Below, piece after piece: positions 25,411 to 33,945 of a DNA stretch of 64,000 nucleotides. Numbering within the stretch: the first letter of the stretch is position 1; every line of letters begins with the position of its first letter. Source of the stretch: Bradyrhizobium embrapense (GTDB taxonomy: Bacteria > Pseudomonadota > Alphaproteobacteria > Rhizobiales > Xanthobacteraceae); assembly GCF_001189235.2 (NCBI RefSeq), contig NZ_LFIP02000001.1, positions 248,001-312,000 of the forward strand, read 5' to 3'. The notes under the pieces were generated by a model. It saw nothing but the letters and a program-made list of their open reading frames with translations, had not been told where the DNA came from and ran no database searches. The translations under genes and the position numbers were made by a program.

Positions 25411-25453
25411 CGTCATTCCGGGATGCACCTCTTGGCGCAGGCCCGGAATGACG
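25411..25453. repeat. Inverted repeat element
   Basis: CGTCATTCCGGG (25411-25422) is a perfect inverted copy of CCCGGAATGACG (25442-25453) across a 19-nt loop. Such CGTCATTCCGGG elements are common intergenic repeats in rhizobial and other alphaproteobacterial genomes. It lies between glpX and the dehalogenase gene. Confidence 0.75.
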
Positions 25454-25459
25454 TGTCTG

Positions 25460-26458
25460 TCAATCCAGGTGGAATTTCTCCAGCTGGCGGTGCTCGGCCT
25501 TGATGTAGCGCACGGTGCCGGTGACGGAGCGCATCACGACCGTCTCGGTCTCGATCACGTCCTTCTTGAACTTCACGCCTGACAGCAGCGAGCCGGTGGT
25601 GACGCCGGTGGCGGCGAACAGGCAGTCGCCCTTGGCCATGTCCTCGATGCCATAGATCATCTTCGGATCGAGGACACCCATCTTGTGGGCGCGCTCGCGC
25701 TTCTCCTCGGTGTCGAGGATCAGGCGGCACTGCATCTGGCCGCCGATGCAGCGCAGCGCGACGGCTGCCAGCACGCCTTCGGGCGCGCCGCCGGTGCCGA
25801 TATACATGTCGACGCCGGTCTCATCGGGTTTGGCGCAGTGAATGACGCCGGCGACGTCGCCGTCGGTGATCAGCTGCACGGCAGCGCCCGTCGAACGCAC
25901 GCTGTTGATGATGTCGGCATGGCGCGGACGGTCGAGCACCAGCACGTTGATGGCGGTGGGATCGACGCCCTTCGCCTTGGCGAGCCGGCGGACGTTGTCG
26001 GCCGGCGGCGCGTCGAGCTCGATCACGTTCTTGGCGTAGCCCGGACCGATCGCGATCTTCTGCATGTAGACGTCGGGGGCGTGGAGAAGCGTGCCGCCGT
26101 CGGCCATCGCCATGGTGGCGATCGAGCCCGGCATGTTCTTGGCGCACAGCGTGGTGCCTTCGAGCGGGTCGACGGCGATATCGACCTTGGGGCCGGCATT
26201 GAGGCCGACCTTCTCGCCGATGAACAGCATCGGCGCCTCGTCGCGCTCGCCCTCGCCGATCACCACCGTGCCCTCGATCGGCAGCTTGTTGAGCTCGCGC
26301 CGCATCGCGTCGACCGCGGCCTTGTCGGCGGCCTTCTCCTGGCCGTGGCCGCGCAGCCGCGCGGCCGACACCGCCGCGCGCTCCGTCACGCGCACGATTT
26401 CGAGCGTCAGGATGCGCTCGAGCAGCATCTGCGGCGGAACGGAAATATGGGTCGACAT
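25460..26458 (-). CDS. glpX: Class II fructose-1,6-bisphosphatase
   Basis: A 332-residue cytosolic Li+-sensitive phosphatase that removes the 1-phosphate of fructose 1,6-bisphosphate in gluconeogenesis and possibly the Calvin cycle (some homologues also accept sedoheptulose bisphosphate). Motifs are VVIGEGERDEAPMLFIGEKVG, VDIAVDPLEGTTLCAKNMPG and IGTGGAPEGVLAAVALRCIG. GGAG lies about 8 nt before the ATG at 26458. Position directly downstream of hom suggests one transcript. Confidence 0.93.
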   Translation of the reverse strand: MSTHISVPPQMLLERILTLEIVRVTERAAVSAARLRGHGQEKAADKAAVDAMRRELNKLPIEGTVVIGEGERDEAPMLFIGEKVGLNAGPKVDIAVDPLEGTTLCAKNMPGSIATMAMADGGTLLHAPDVYMQKIAIGPGYAKNVIELDAPPADNVRRLAKAKGVDPTAINVLVLDRPRHADIINSVRSTGAAVQLITDGDVAGVIHCAKPDETGVDMYIGTGGAPEGVLAAVALRCIGGQMQCRLILDTEEKRERAHKMGVLDPKMIYGIEDMAKGDCLFAATGVTTGSLLSGVKFKKDVIETETVVMRSVTGTVRYIKAEHRQLEKFHLD

Positions 26459-26537
26459 CGGCGTACTCCTTAAGCCTTTGGGACAGGCCAGCCTGCCCGC
26501 ATCAATCGTCTCACGCCCGACCCGTTCAGGCCATGCG

Positions 26538-27857
26538 CTAGTTTTTCTCGATCCGGATCACCTGCGGCCGGCCGCTGATGACCTTATCGCGCTGCACTGC
26601 GGCCAGCGCACGATGCACCGCATCCTCGCTGGTCGCATAGGTAATCAGAATGACCGGGACCGGTGAAGGTTTTTTGGCCGCTCCGTTCACATCGACGCCA
26701 TCCGGATGCCGCTGCACGATGGACTCCAGAGATATCTTCTGTTCCGCGAGCCGGGTGGCGATTGTTGCGGCAGTGCCTGCAAGATCGCGCGCCATCAGGC
26801 GGATATAGTAGCCACCCTCGTGGCGTTCCATCGGCGCCTTGGTGGTGTCGCGCAACCGCTCCACTGGACGCCCGAACGGCTTGGCACGGATGCCGCGGGC
26901 GACATCGGCGATGTCGGCGACCACCGCCGAGGCGGTCGCGCCACCGCCGGCGCCGGGGCCGACCAGCGTGATCGGGGGAATCCCCTCGCCGTCGATTGCG
27001 ACGGCATTGGTGACGCCCATCACCTGCGCGATCGAGGATGATTTGGGCACCATGGTCGGATGCACGCGCTGCTCGATGCCCTTTGCGGTGCGCACGGCAA
27101 CCCCGAGCAGTTTGACACGGTAGCCGAGTTCCGATGCGGCCTTGAGGTCTTCCGGCGTGATCGAGGAGATGCCTTCGACATAGACCGCGCTTTCCGCGAC
27201 CTTGGTTCCGAAAGCGAGGCTCGCCAGGATCGCAAGCTTCTGCGCGGTGTCGTGACCATCGACGTCGAATGAAGGGTTGGCTTCGGCATAGCCGAGCCGC
27301 TGGGCGTCCTTCAGGCATTCCTCGAACGACAAACCCTCCTGCTCCATCCGGGTCAGGATGTAGTTGCAGGTGCCGTTGAGGATGCCGTAGACGCGGTTGA
27401 CGCTGGTGCCGGCGAGGCCCTCGCGCAGCGTCTTGATCACCGGGATCGCCGCACCGACCGCCGCTTCGAAATTCAGCGCGCCGCCGTGCTTCTCGGCCGC
27501 GGCGGCAAGCCGCAGCCCGTGCTTGGCGATCAGCGCCTTGTTGGCGGTCACGACCGACTTGCCGGCCTTCAGCGCGGTCTCGATCGCGGACAGCGCGGGA
27601 TCGCCGGCGCCGCCCATCAACTCGACGAAGCAATCGATGTTGGGATCCTCGGCCAACGCTTGCGGGCTCTTCGCCCAGGCGACGCCGCGCAGGTCGAGGC
27701 CGCGCTTCTTGGCTTTCGAGCGCGCGGCGACGGCGACGACGCGCACGGGCCGGCCGCTGCGCTCGGCCAGCGCCCGTCCTTGCGTTTCGATGAGGCGGAC
27801 GACATCGGCACCGACGGTGCCGAGCCCCGCTATGCCCACGTTCAGGGGTGCGACCAT
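26538..27857 (-). CDS. hom: Homoserine dehydrogenase
   Basis: A 439-residue enzyme reducing aspartate semialdehyde to homoserine, the branch point to threonine and methionine. The NAD(P) Rossmann motif is NVGIAGLGTVG; the catalytic region shows NFEAAVGAAIPVI and NGTCNYILTRM plus GYAEANPSFDVDGHD; a C-terminal ACT domain (GYYIRLMARDLAGTAATIA) gives allosteric control, presumably by threonine. It follows the aminotransferase by 22 bp and precedes glpX. The ATG at 27857 is chosen by homology; the ribosome-binding site is weak, consistent with coupling to the upstream gene. Confidence 0.95.
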   Translation of the reverse strand: MVAPLNVGIAGLGTVGADVVRLIETQGRALAERSGRPVRVVAVAARSKAKKRGLDLRGVAWAKSPQALAEDPNIDCFVELMGGAGDPALSAIETALKAGKSVVTANKALIAKHGLRLAAAAEKHGGALNFEAAVGAAIPVIKTLREGLAGTSVNRVYGILNGTCNYILTRMEQEGLSFEECLKDAQRLGYAEANPSFDVDGHDTAQKLAILASLAFGTKVAESAVYVEGISSITPEDLKAASELGYRVKLLGVAVRTAKGIEQRVHPTMVPKSSSIAQVMGVTNAVAIDGEGIPPITLVGPGAGGGATASAVVADIADVARGIRAKPFGRPVERLRDTTKAPMERHEGGYYIRLMARDLAGTAATIATRLAEQKISLESIVQRHPDGVDVNGAAKKPSPVPVILITYATSEDAVHRALAAVQRDKVISGRPQVIRIEKN

Positions 27858-27879
27858 GAGATAAAGCAACCTGGAAGGA

Positions 27880-29100
27880 TTAGCGTCGGTTGGCGAGAGG
27901 AACGACGTTGTGCAACGTTTCGATGCCGCTTTCAAGGAAGCGGCGCACGCCGCGCGCGGCCTGCCGGATGCGCTGCTCGTTCTCCACCATCGCGATGCGG
28001 ACATAGCCTTCGCCATGCTCGCCGAATGCAACGCCGGGCGACACCACGACGCCGGATTTCTCCACCATCAGGGTCGCGAACTGCATGCTGCCGACCGTCT
28101 CGAATGCCTTGGGCAGCGGTGCCCAGGCGAACATCGACGCCTGCGGCGGCGGAATGTCCCAGCCGGCGCGGCCAAATGACTCGACCAGCGCGTCGCGGCG
28201 CTTGCGGTAGGTGTCGCGCATCTCGCGGATGCAGTCATCGGGGCCGTTCAGCGCGGCGGTCGCCGCCACCTGGACCGGCGTGAAGGCGCCGTAATCGAGA
28301 TAGGATTTGACCCGCGCCAGCGCCGCGATGATGCGCTCATTGCCGACCGCAAAGCCCATGCGCCAGCCGGCCATCGAGAACGTCTTCGACATCGAGGTGA
28401 ATTCGACCGTGACGTCGAGCGCGCCGGGCACCTGCAGCACCGACGGCGGCGGATTGTTCTCGTCGAAATAGACTTCCGCGTAGGCGAGATCCGACAGGAT
28501 GAAGATGTCGTGCTTCTTCGCGAACGCGACCAGATCCTTGTAGAAGTCGAGGTCCGCGACATAGGCGGTCGGGTTCGATGGATAGCAGACGATCAGCGCG
28601 ATCGGTTTCGGAATCGAGTGCTGGATCGCCCGCTCGACCGCCTCGAAGAACTGCGGCGTCGGCTCCGACGGCACCGAGCGAATCACGCCGCCCGCCATCA
28701 GGAAGCCGAACGCATGGATCGGGTAGCTCGGATTCGGGCACAGCACGACGTCGCCGGGCGCGGTGATCGCCTGCGCGACGTTGGCGAATCCCTCCTTCGA
28801 GCCGAGCGTCGCAACCACCTGGGTATCGGGGTTCAGCTTGACCCCGAAGCGGCGCCCATAATAGGCGGCCTGGGCCTTGCGCAGGCCGTTGATGCCACGG
28901 GAGGCCGAGTAGCGGTCGGTCCGCGGCTTGCCTAGCGTCTCCTTGAGCTTCTCGATCACATGCGGCGGGGTCGGCAGGTCGGGGTTCCCCATGCCCATGT
29001 CGATGATGTCGGCCCCGGCATTGCGCGCGGCCGCCTTGGCCTGGTTGACCTTCTCAAAGACGTAAGGCGGCAGACGGCGAATGCGGTAAAAATCTTCCAT
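27880..29100 (-). CDS. PLP aminotransferase, AlaC / LL-diaminopimelate aminotransferase type
   Basis: A 406-residue fold type I aminotransferase. Substrate and cofactor motifs: GMGNPDLPTP, YSASRGINGLR, CPNPSYPIH, CYPSNPTA, the PLP-lysine in TSMSKTFSMAGWRMG, and the final Arg in GEGYVRIAMV. Such proteins adjacent to hom are often annotated as LL-diaminopimelate or alanine-forming (AlaC) aminotransferases; the true amino donor is uncertain. The ATG at 29100 is favoured (AAGGG upstream); the open frame extends further with a TTG start and a CxxC peptide that is probably chance. Start of an aminotransferase-hom-glpX transcript. Confidence 0.88.
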   Translation of the reverse strand: MEDFYRIRRLPPYVFEKVNQAKAAARNAGADIIDMGMGNPDLPTPPHVIEKLKETLGKPRTDRYSASRGINGLRKAQAAYYGRRFGVKLNPDTQVVATLGSKEGFANVAQAITAPGDVVLCPNPSYPIHAFGFLMAGGVIRSVPSEPTPQFFEAVERAIQHSIPKPIALIVCYPSNPTAYVADLDFYKDLVAFAKKHDIFILSDLAYAEVYFDENNPPPSVLQVPGALDVTVEFTSMSKTFSMAGWRMGFAVGNERIIAALARVKSYLDYGAFTPVQVAATAALNGPDDCIREMRDTYRKRRDALVESFGRAGWDIPPPQASMFAWAPLPKAFETVGSMQFATLMVEKSGVVVSPGVAFGEHGEGYVRIAMVENEQRIRQAARGVRRFLESGIETLHNVVPLANRR

Positions 29101-29315
29101 GGGACCCTTGCTCCGACAACCGCGATGCCAGAATCGTCCCCCTTGGTAGATTTGCGGAAGCCGGCTTGGCCTCTTACAGAAATCGCACTGAATCAATGAC
29201 TTAGGGCGAATTCAGGCGCACGATCAGGGGGCTGCGGCCGGATCTGCGGTTGAATTGGGTTTCTTTTAGCACGGACGCCGGGCGGCGCCAGCGCTGATCG
29301 GCCAAACTGGCGCGC

Positions 29316-29603
29316 TCACTTCCCGCTTTGGGCGGCCGTCGCGGCCTGAGCCTGGGCCTGGCGATCGCGTGCGGCAATCAACTCCTGCTCAATCTTGGCC
29401 TGATCCGCCGGCTTGATGGTCGGATCGGCGCGGTCGGGCGGAATATCGTGGACCGGGAGGTAGCCGTTGGCATCCTTTTGCCGCGCTGGCGCATCGGCCG
29501 GCATGGCCATATCGGCGATCGTGCTCGAGCACCCGCTCAGCGCCAGCATCGACGCGAGCAGCGCTGCGGCCGCGAGCCCCCTGTTCATTCGATCGATCGG
29601 CAT
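29316..29603 (-). CDS. Putative lipoprotein
   Basis: A 95-residue protein with signal sequence and lipobox LSGC (GLAAAALLASMLALSGC). The mature part has a Pro/Asp-rich stretch (YLPVHDIPPDRADPTIKP) and a helical Ala/Gln-rich end. An ATG at 29588 would shorten the N-terminus by five residues. The family looks familiar from Bradyrhizobium (conserved lipoprotein of unknown function). It is divergent from phaC. Confidence 0.7.
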   Translation of the reverse strand: MPIDRMNRGLAAAALLASMLALSGCSSTIADMAMPADAPARQKDANGYLPVHDIPPDRADPTIKPADQAKIEQELIAARDRQAQAQAATAAQSGK

Positions 29604-29896
29604 GCGCCGAATTGTCCCCAACAAGCTAGCGCGCACGTCGCACGTTGCCGACACGGGTCGCACTGGTACGAGCCTTGCAGCGTCCCCGCTGCATCAATCC
29701 TGGCTTTAGCCGTTTCAAACCATTGTCGCCCGAAACGCTTAAAGCGTGAACAACAAAGGCGACCCCTGAGGCTTCAATATGACGGAACAAAGATTTTTTT
29801 ATCGCACCGCAGCAGAGCGAAACATCGGCTTTTGACTGATTTCCGCTACCGCACCGCGCGATGACGCCCTCCAAACGACGCGATATTGTCCCTCAG

Positions 29897-31705
29897 ATGA
29901 GCAACGTCAATACCGACACCCAAGCCGCCCCGAAATTCAACGCCGAAGCCTTCGCCATGAATATCGCCCGGGCGATGGAGAGCAGCGGCCAGGCGCTGGC
30001 AGCCTATCTCAAGCCGCGCCAGACCGGGGAAGTCCGCGACAAGCCGCCGAACGAGCTCGGTGAGGTCATCAAGACCTTCAGCGTGATCGCCGAATACTGG
30101 CTGGCCGACAAGGAGCGGGCCTCGTCGCTGCAAATGCAGCTCGGCAAGGATTACCTCGACCTCTGGGGATCGGCCGTGCGCCGCATGGCGGGCGAAGCCG
30201 ATGCCAAGCCCGCGATCGTGCCGGCCCCGCGCGACAAGCGCTTCCAGGATCCGGAATGGAAGTCGAATCAGTTCTTCGACTTCATCCTCCAGCTTTATCT
30301 GCTGACCGCGAAATGGGCGCAGCAGCTCGTCCACGACGCCGACGGGATCGATCCGCACACCCGCAAGAAGGCCGAGTTCTACGTCCAGCAGATCACCAAC
30401 GCGCTGGCGCCGTCGAATTTCGTGCTGACCAATCCGGAAGTGCTGCGTGCAACGGTCGAGACCAATGGCGACAATCTGGTCCGCGGCATGAAGATGCTGG
30501 CCGAGGATATCGAGGCCGGCCGCGGCACGCTGCGGATCCGCCAGTCCGATTCGAGCAACCTCGAAGTCGGCGTCAACATGGCGACGACGCCGGGCAAGGT
30601 GATCTACCAGAACGAGCTGATGCAGCTGATCCAGTATTCGCCATCGACCGAAAGGGTGCTGCGCACGCCGCTCCTGATCGTGCCGCCTTGGATCAACAAG
30701 TTCTACATCCTCGATCTGCGCCCCGAGAAATCCTACGTCAAATGGTGCGTCGACCAGGGCATCACGGTGTTCGTGATCTCCTGGGTCAATCCGGACAAGG
30801 AACTGGGCAAGAAGACCTGGGCCGACTACATGACCGAAGGCCCGCTCACGGCGATGGACGTGATCGAGAAGGTCACCGGCGAGTTGAAGGTGCACACCGC
30901 CGGCTATTGCGTCGGCGGCACCCTGCTCGCCTCGACGCTCGCCTATCTTGCCGAGAAGCGCCGCCAGCGTGTCATGTCGGCGACGTTCTTTGCCGCGCAG
31001 GTCGACTTCACCCACGCCGGCGATCTGCTCGTGTTCGTCGACGAGGACCAGATCTCGGCTCTGGAACGCGACATGCAGGAATCCGGCGTGCTCGAGGGCA
31101 GCAAGATGGCGATGGCCTTCAACATGCTGCGCTCGAACGACCTGATCTGGTCGTATGTCGTGAACAATTACCTGAAGGGCCAGCCGCCCTCCTCGTTCGA
31201 CCTGCTGCACTGGAATTCGGACGCGACGCGGATGCCGTCGTCGAACCACTCCTACTATCTGCGCAACTGCTATCTGGAGAACCGGCTGTCGACCGGCACG
31301 ATGGTGCTCGACAACACGCTGCTCGATCTGTCGAAGGTGAAGGTGCCGGTCTACAACCTCGCGGCACGCGAGGATCATATCGCGCCGGCGGAATCCGTGC
31401 TCTACGGTTCGCAGTTCTTCGGCGGCCCGGTGAAGTATGTGCTGTCCGGCTCCGGCCATATCGCCGGCGTGGTCAATCCGCCCGCCTCGAAGAAGTACCA
31501 GTACTGGACCAACGACAACATCAAGGACATCAAGCTCGCCGATTGGCTGAAGGGCGCCGAGGAACACAAGGGATCGTGGTGGCCCGACTGGCGCGACTGG
31601 CTGGAGAGCCACGACCCCGAAACCGTGCCGGCGCGCATCGTGGGCGCGAACGGGGTGTCGGTGCTCGAGGACGCCCCGGGCAGCTATGTCCGGGTCCGCG
31701 CGTAG
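29897..31705 (+). CDS. phaC: Poly(3-hydroxyalkanoate) synthase, class I
   Basis: A 602-residue granule-bound enzyme that polymerises 3-hydroxybutyryl-CoA into PHB. The lipase-like box GYCVGG holds catalytic Cys338; the catalytic Asp is in REDHIAP and the His in SGHIAGVVNPP. Upstream motifs PWINKFYILDL and FVISWVNPD are typical of class I PhaC. The ATG at 29897 (MSNVNTDTQAAPKFNAEAFA) is selected by homology; the ribosome-binding site is weak, and an earlier in-frame ATG at 29861 would add 12 residues. No phaA/phaB nearby, as usual in Bradyrhizobium. Confidence 0.95.
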   Translation: MSNVNTDTQAAPKFNAEAFAMNIARAMESSGQALAAYLKPRQTGEVRDKPPNELGEVIKTFSVIAEYWLADKERASSLQMQLGKDYLDLWGSAVRRMAGEADAKPAIVPAPRDKRFQDPEWKSNQFFDFILQLYLLTAKWAQQLVHDADGIDPHTRKKAEFYVQQITNALAPSNFVLTNPEVLRATVETNGDNLVRGMKMLAEDIEAGRGTLRIRQSDSSNLEVGVNMATTPGKVIYQNELMQLIQYSPSTERVLRTPLLIVPPWINKFYILDLRPEKSYVKWCVDQGITVFVISWVNPDKELGKKTWADYMTEGPLTAMDVIEKVTGELKVHTAGYCVGGTLLASTLAYLAEKRRQRVMSATFFAAQVDFTHAGDLLVFVDEDQISALERDMQESGVLEGSKMAMAFNMLRSNDLIWSYVVNNYLKGQPPSSFDLLHWNSDATRMPSSNHSYYLRNCYLENRLSTGTMVLDNTLLDLSKVKVPVYNLAAREDHIAPAESVLYGSQFFGGPVKYVLSGSGHIAGVVNPPASKKYQYWTNDNIKDIKLADWLKGAEEHKGSWWPDWRDWLESHDPETVPARIVGANGVSVLEDAPGSYVRVRA

Positions 31706-31753
31706 CGCCAAGTCTTCGCGCGGTGCAAAGGCTTCGCGTAGCGCCAAGTCTTC
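31700..31753 (+). repeat. Direct repeat at the end of phaC
   Basis: GCGTAGCGCCAAGTCTTC occurs at 31700-31717 and again at 31736-31753, a 36-bp period; the first copy contains the phaC stop codon. Looks like a small local duplication of the gene's 3' end. Confidence 0.75.
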
Positions 31754-31814
31754 CGCTCAGCTATAAACGGATGATCCCGACGGTCGGGAATCGAATTCAC
31801 GTGAGGGGGAGACG

Positions 31815-32213
31815 ATGACGCGCGAACTGTTCTGGCTGTCGCTGACGGTGATCCTGACCGGCATACTGTGGATCCCCTACACCATCAACCGCTGCCAGGT
31901 GCGCGGCCTGTCCGGCGCCATGGCCAATCCCTCGCGCAACGACAAGCCACAAGCGGAATGGGCCAACCGGTTGATGTTCGCCCATGACAACGCGGTCGAG
32001 AACCTTGCGATCTTCGCACCGCTGGTCCTGATCCTCAACGCCGCCGATTACTCCACCAAATGGACCGTGCTGGCCTGCGCCGTCTATTTCTGGGCCCGCG
32101 TGGCGCATTTGATCGTCTACGCGCTCGGCGTGCCGGTGTTCCGCACCGTCGCCTTCACGGTCGGGTTCCTCGCGCAGGCCGTGCTGGCGCTCGCGATCTT
32201 CAAGATCCTCTAG
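31815..32213 (+). CDS. MAPEG family membrane protein
   Basis: A 132-residue four-helix integral membrane protein. MAPEG features are the first helix followed by a loop with PSRNDKPQAEWANRLMFAHD and NAVENLAIFAPLVL (the conserved Glu/Asn region that binds glutathione in eukaryotic members), then two more helices. GGGGGAG precedes the ATG. Bacterial MAPEG proteins have uncertain substrates. It is downstream of phaC with 109 bp between and convergent with a methyltransferase. Confidence 0.88.
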   Translation: MTRELFWLSLTVILTGILWIPYTINRCQVRGLSGAMANPSRNDKPQAEWANRLMFAHDNAVENLAIFAPLVLILNAADYSTKWTVLACAVYFWARVAHLIVYALGVPVFRTVAFTVGFLAQAVLALAIFKIL

Positions 32214-32254
32214 AGCCACACATTCGCGCCAGCGCGGTGACGGCCGCGCCGGCG

Positions 32255-32848
32255 CTATTCCCCGCTCTTGCGCACCACGATATGCAACATCGTCGCAGGC
32301 GCCTCGTCGAAGCTCTTGATCTCGCTGGTATCTGACGAGACTTCAACCCACGCCCCTGACGCGGCGTAGGTTGCCGCCAGCCAATCGGCCGGCGGATAAT
32401 TGTAGTAGCGGCCGATGCTGTCGCGGCCGTCGCCATGGCCGACCTTGTAGCTCGCGTAGAACATGCCGCCGGGTTTCAGCGCGCGACGGATGCGGCCGAG
32501 GATGCCGGCCAATTCGTCGCGCGGCACATGCAGCAGGCACGCGCTGGCCCAGACGCCGTCATAGGCCTCACGATCCTCGAGTTCATCGAACAGCATCGCC
32601 TCGACGGGATGGTTGATGCGTCGAGCCGCGACCTCAGCCATTTCAGGAGAACCGTCGGTGGCGCGCAGCACGAAACCTTGAGCGAGCATGACCGCGGCAT
32701 GATTGCCGGCGCCACAGCCGAGTTCGAGGATCGCGCCGCCCGGCGGCAGCAGCTTGAGAAAACCGATCAGCCGGGTGGACGGTGCTTTCGCCCACCCGGC
32801 ATAGGCCTCGGCATTGCGCCGGTAGAATTGCAGCGTGGCGTCGTCCAC
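32255..32848 (-). CDS. Class I SAM-dependent methyltransferase
   Basis: A 197-residue soluble enzyme with motif I ILELGCGAGNHA, motif II DGSPEMAEVA, motif IV VWASACLLHVPRDEL and LKPGGMFYASYKVG. The substrate is unknown; the fold resembles TehB/UbiE-like small-molecule methyltransferases. Its start is 16 bp after the stop of argC on the same strand, so it may be cotranscribed. Confidence 0.85.
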   Translation of the reverse strand: MDDATLQFYRRNAEAYAGWAKAPSTRLIGFLKLLPPGGAILELGCGAGNHAAVMLAQGFVLRATDGSPEMAEVAARRINHPVEAMLFDELEDREAYDGVWASACLLHVPRDELAGILGRIRRALKPGGMFYASYKVGHGDGRDSIGRYYNYPPADWLAATYAASGAWVEVSSDTSEIKSFDEAPATMLHIVVRKSGE

Positions 32849-32864
32849 GATGCGCCTCTCGCCG

Positions 32865-33842
32865 TCAGCTGTCGGCGAGCCCGAGCATCAGCCGCATGTT
32901 CTGGACCGCGGCGCCCGAGGCGCCCTTGCCCAGATTGTCGAGCCGCGCGACCAGCACCGCCTGGCGGTGCTTGTCGCTGGCGAACACATAAAGCTCGAGC
33001 TGGTTGGTCTCGTTGAGTGCCTCCGGCTCGATCTTGCCGTCCTTGCTGGCCTCGTTCTGCAGCGGCATCGCCGAGACGTATTTGCTGCCGGCGTACCACT
33101 TTGCCAGCACGGCCTGCAGATCGGCACCATCGGGCTTGCCCGGCAACGCGTCGAGCTGCAACGGCACCGAGACCAGCATGCCCTGCCGGTAGTTGCCGAC
33201 CGACGGGACGAACAGCGGCCGCCGCGTCAGATGCGAATAGAGCTGCATCTCCGGCACGTGCTTGTGCTCGAAGCCGAGGCCGTAGAGGTGGAAGGCTGGC
33301 GCCGACCCGTCCTCGAAGCTTGCGATCATCGACTTGCCGCCGCCCGAATAGCCGCTCACCGCGTTGATGGTGACGGGATAGTCGGCCGGGAGCAGGCCGC
33401 CGTCGACGAGCGGCCGCAGCAGCGCGATCGCACCGGTCGGATAGCAGCCCGGATTGGAGACCTTTTTCGCGGTCCGGATCTTGTCGGCCTGGCCGGCTGC
33501 GAGCTCCGGGAAGCCGTACGCCCAGTCGGGTGCGACCCGGTAGGCGGTCGAGGCGTCGAGCACCTTGGGCGCGGCATTGCCCATGGTGTCGATCAGCGCG
33601 ACGGTGTCCTTGGCCGCGTCGTCAGGCAGGCAGAGGATCACGAGATCCACCTCCTCCATCAGCGCGCGCTTGGCGCCGGCATCCTTCCGCTTGTCCTCGG
33701 CGATGTGCTTCACCGCGACGTCAGGCAATAGCCGCAGCCGCTCCTGGATGCCGAGGCCGGTCGTGCCGGAACCGCCGTCGACGAATACGGTCGCCGTGGT
33801 CGCACCACTCCTGGTCGTCTGATTGGTATCGGTGAGGGTCAT
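32865..33842 (-). CDS. argC: N-acetyl-gamma-glutamyl-phosphate reductase, type 2 (short)
   Basis: A 325-residue NADPH-dependent enzyme of arginine synthesis that reduces N-acetylglutamyl 5-phosphate to the semialdehyde. This is the type 2 form: the cofactor loop reads FVDGGSGTTGLGIQERL, the catalytic cysteine is Cys133 in SNPGCYPTG, and the protein ends KGASGAAVQNMRLMLGLADS. The N-terminal 15 residues are Thr-rich and probably flexible. A second, type 1 ArgC lies immediately upstream on the same strand. Confidence 0.93.
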   Translation of the reverse strand: MTLTDTNQTTRSGATTATVFVDGGSGTTGLGIQERLRLLPDVAVKHIAEDKRKDAGAKRALMEEVDLVILCLPDDAAKDTVALIDTMGNAAPKVLDASTAYRVAPDWAYGFPELAAGQADKIRTAKKVSNPGCYPTGAIALLRPLVDGGLLPADYPVTINAVSGYSGGGKSMIASFEDGSAPAFHLYGLGFEHKHVPEMQLYSHLTRRPLFVPSVGNYRQGMLVSVPLQLDALPGKPDGADLQAVLAKWYAGSKYVSAMPLQNEASKDGKIEPEALNETNQLELYVFASDKHRQAVLVARLDNLGKGASGAAVQNMRLMLGLADS

Positions 33843-33945
33843 GGCACGTTCCTTTCAAGCTCATTCGTTTCGTTTGCTAGCACATCTGGCCGCGCCCGCA
33901 CCGCCAATAGATTGAGCGCATCCCCGTCCGCGACAACACCTCCGC

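Noticed and set aside
29101..29196. A 32-residue N-terminal extension of the aminotransferase with CDFCKRP...HRGC (zinc-ribbon-like)
   Set aside because: It would need a TTG start without a ribosome-binding site; the family begins at the ATG at 29100. Probably chance.
29846..31747. A 633-codon minus-strand frame opposite phaC
   Set aside because: Antisense shadow with runs of His/Val/Asp typical of reversed GC-rich codons; phaC is unambiguous.
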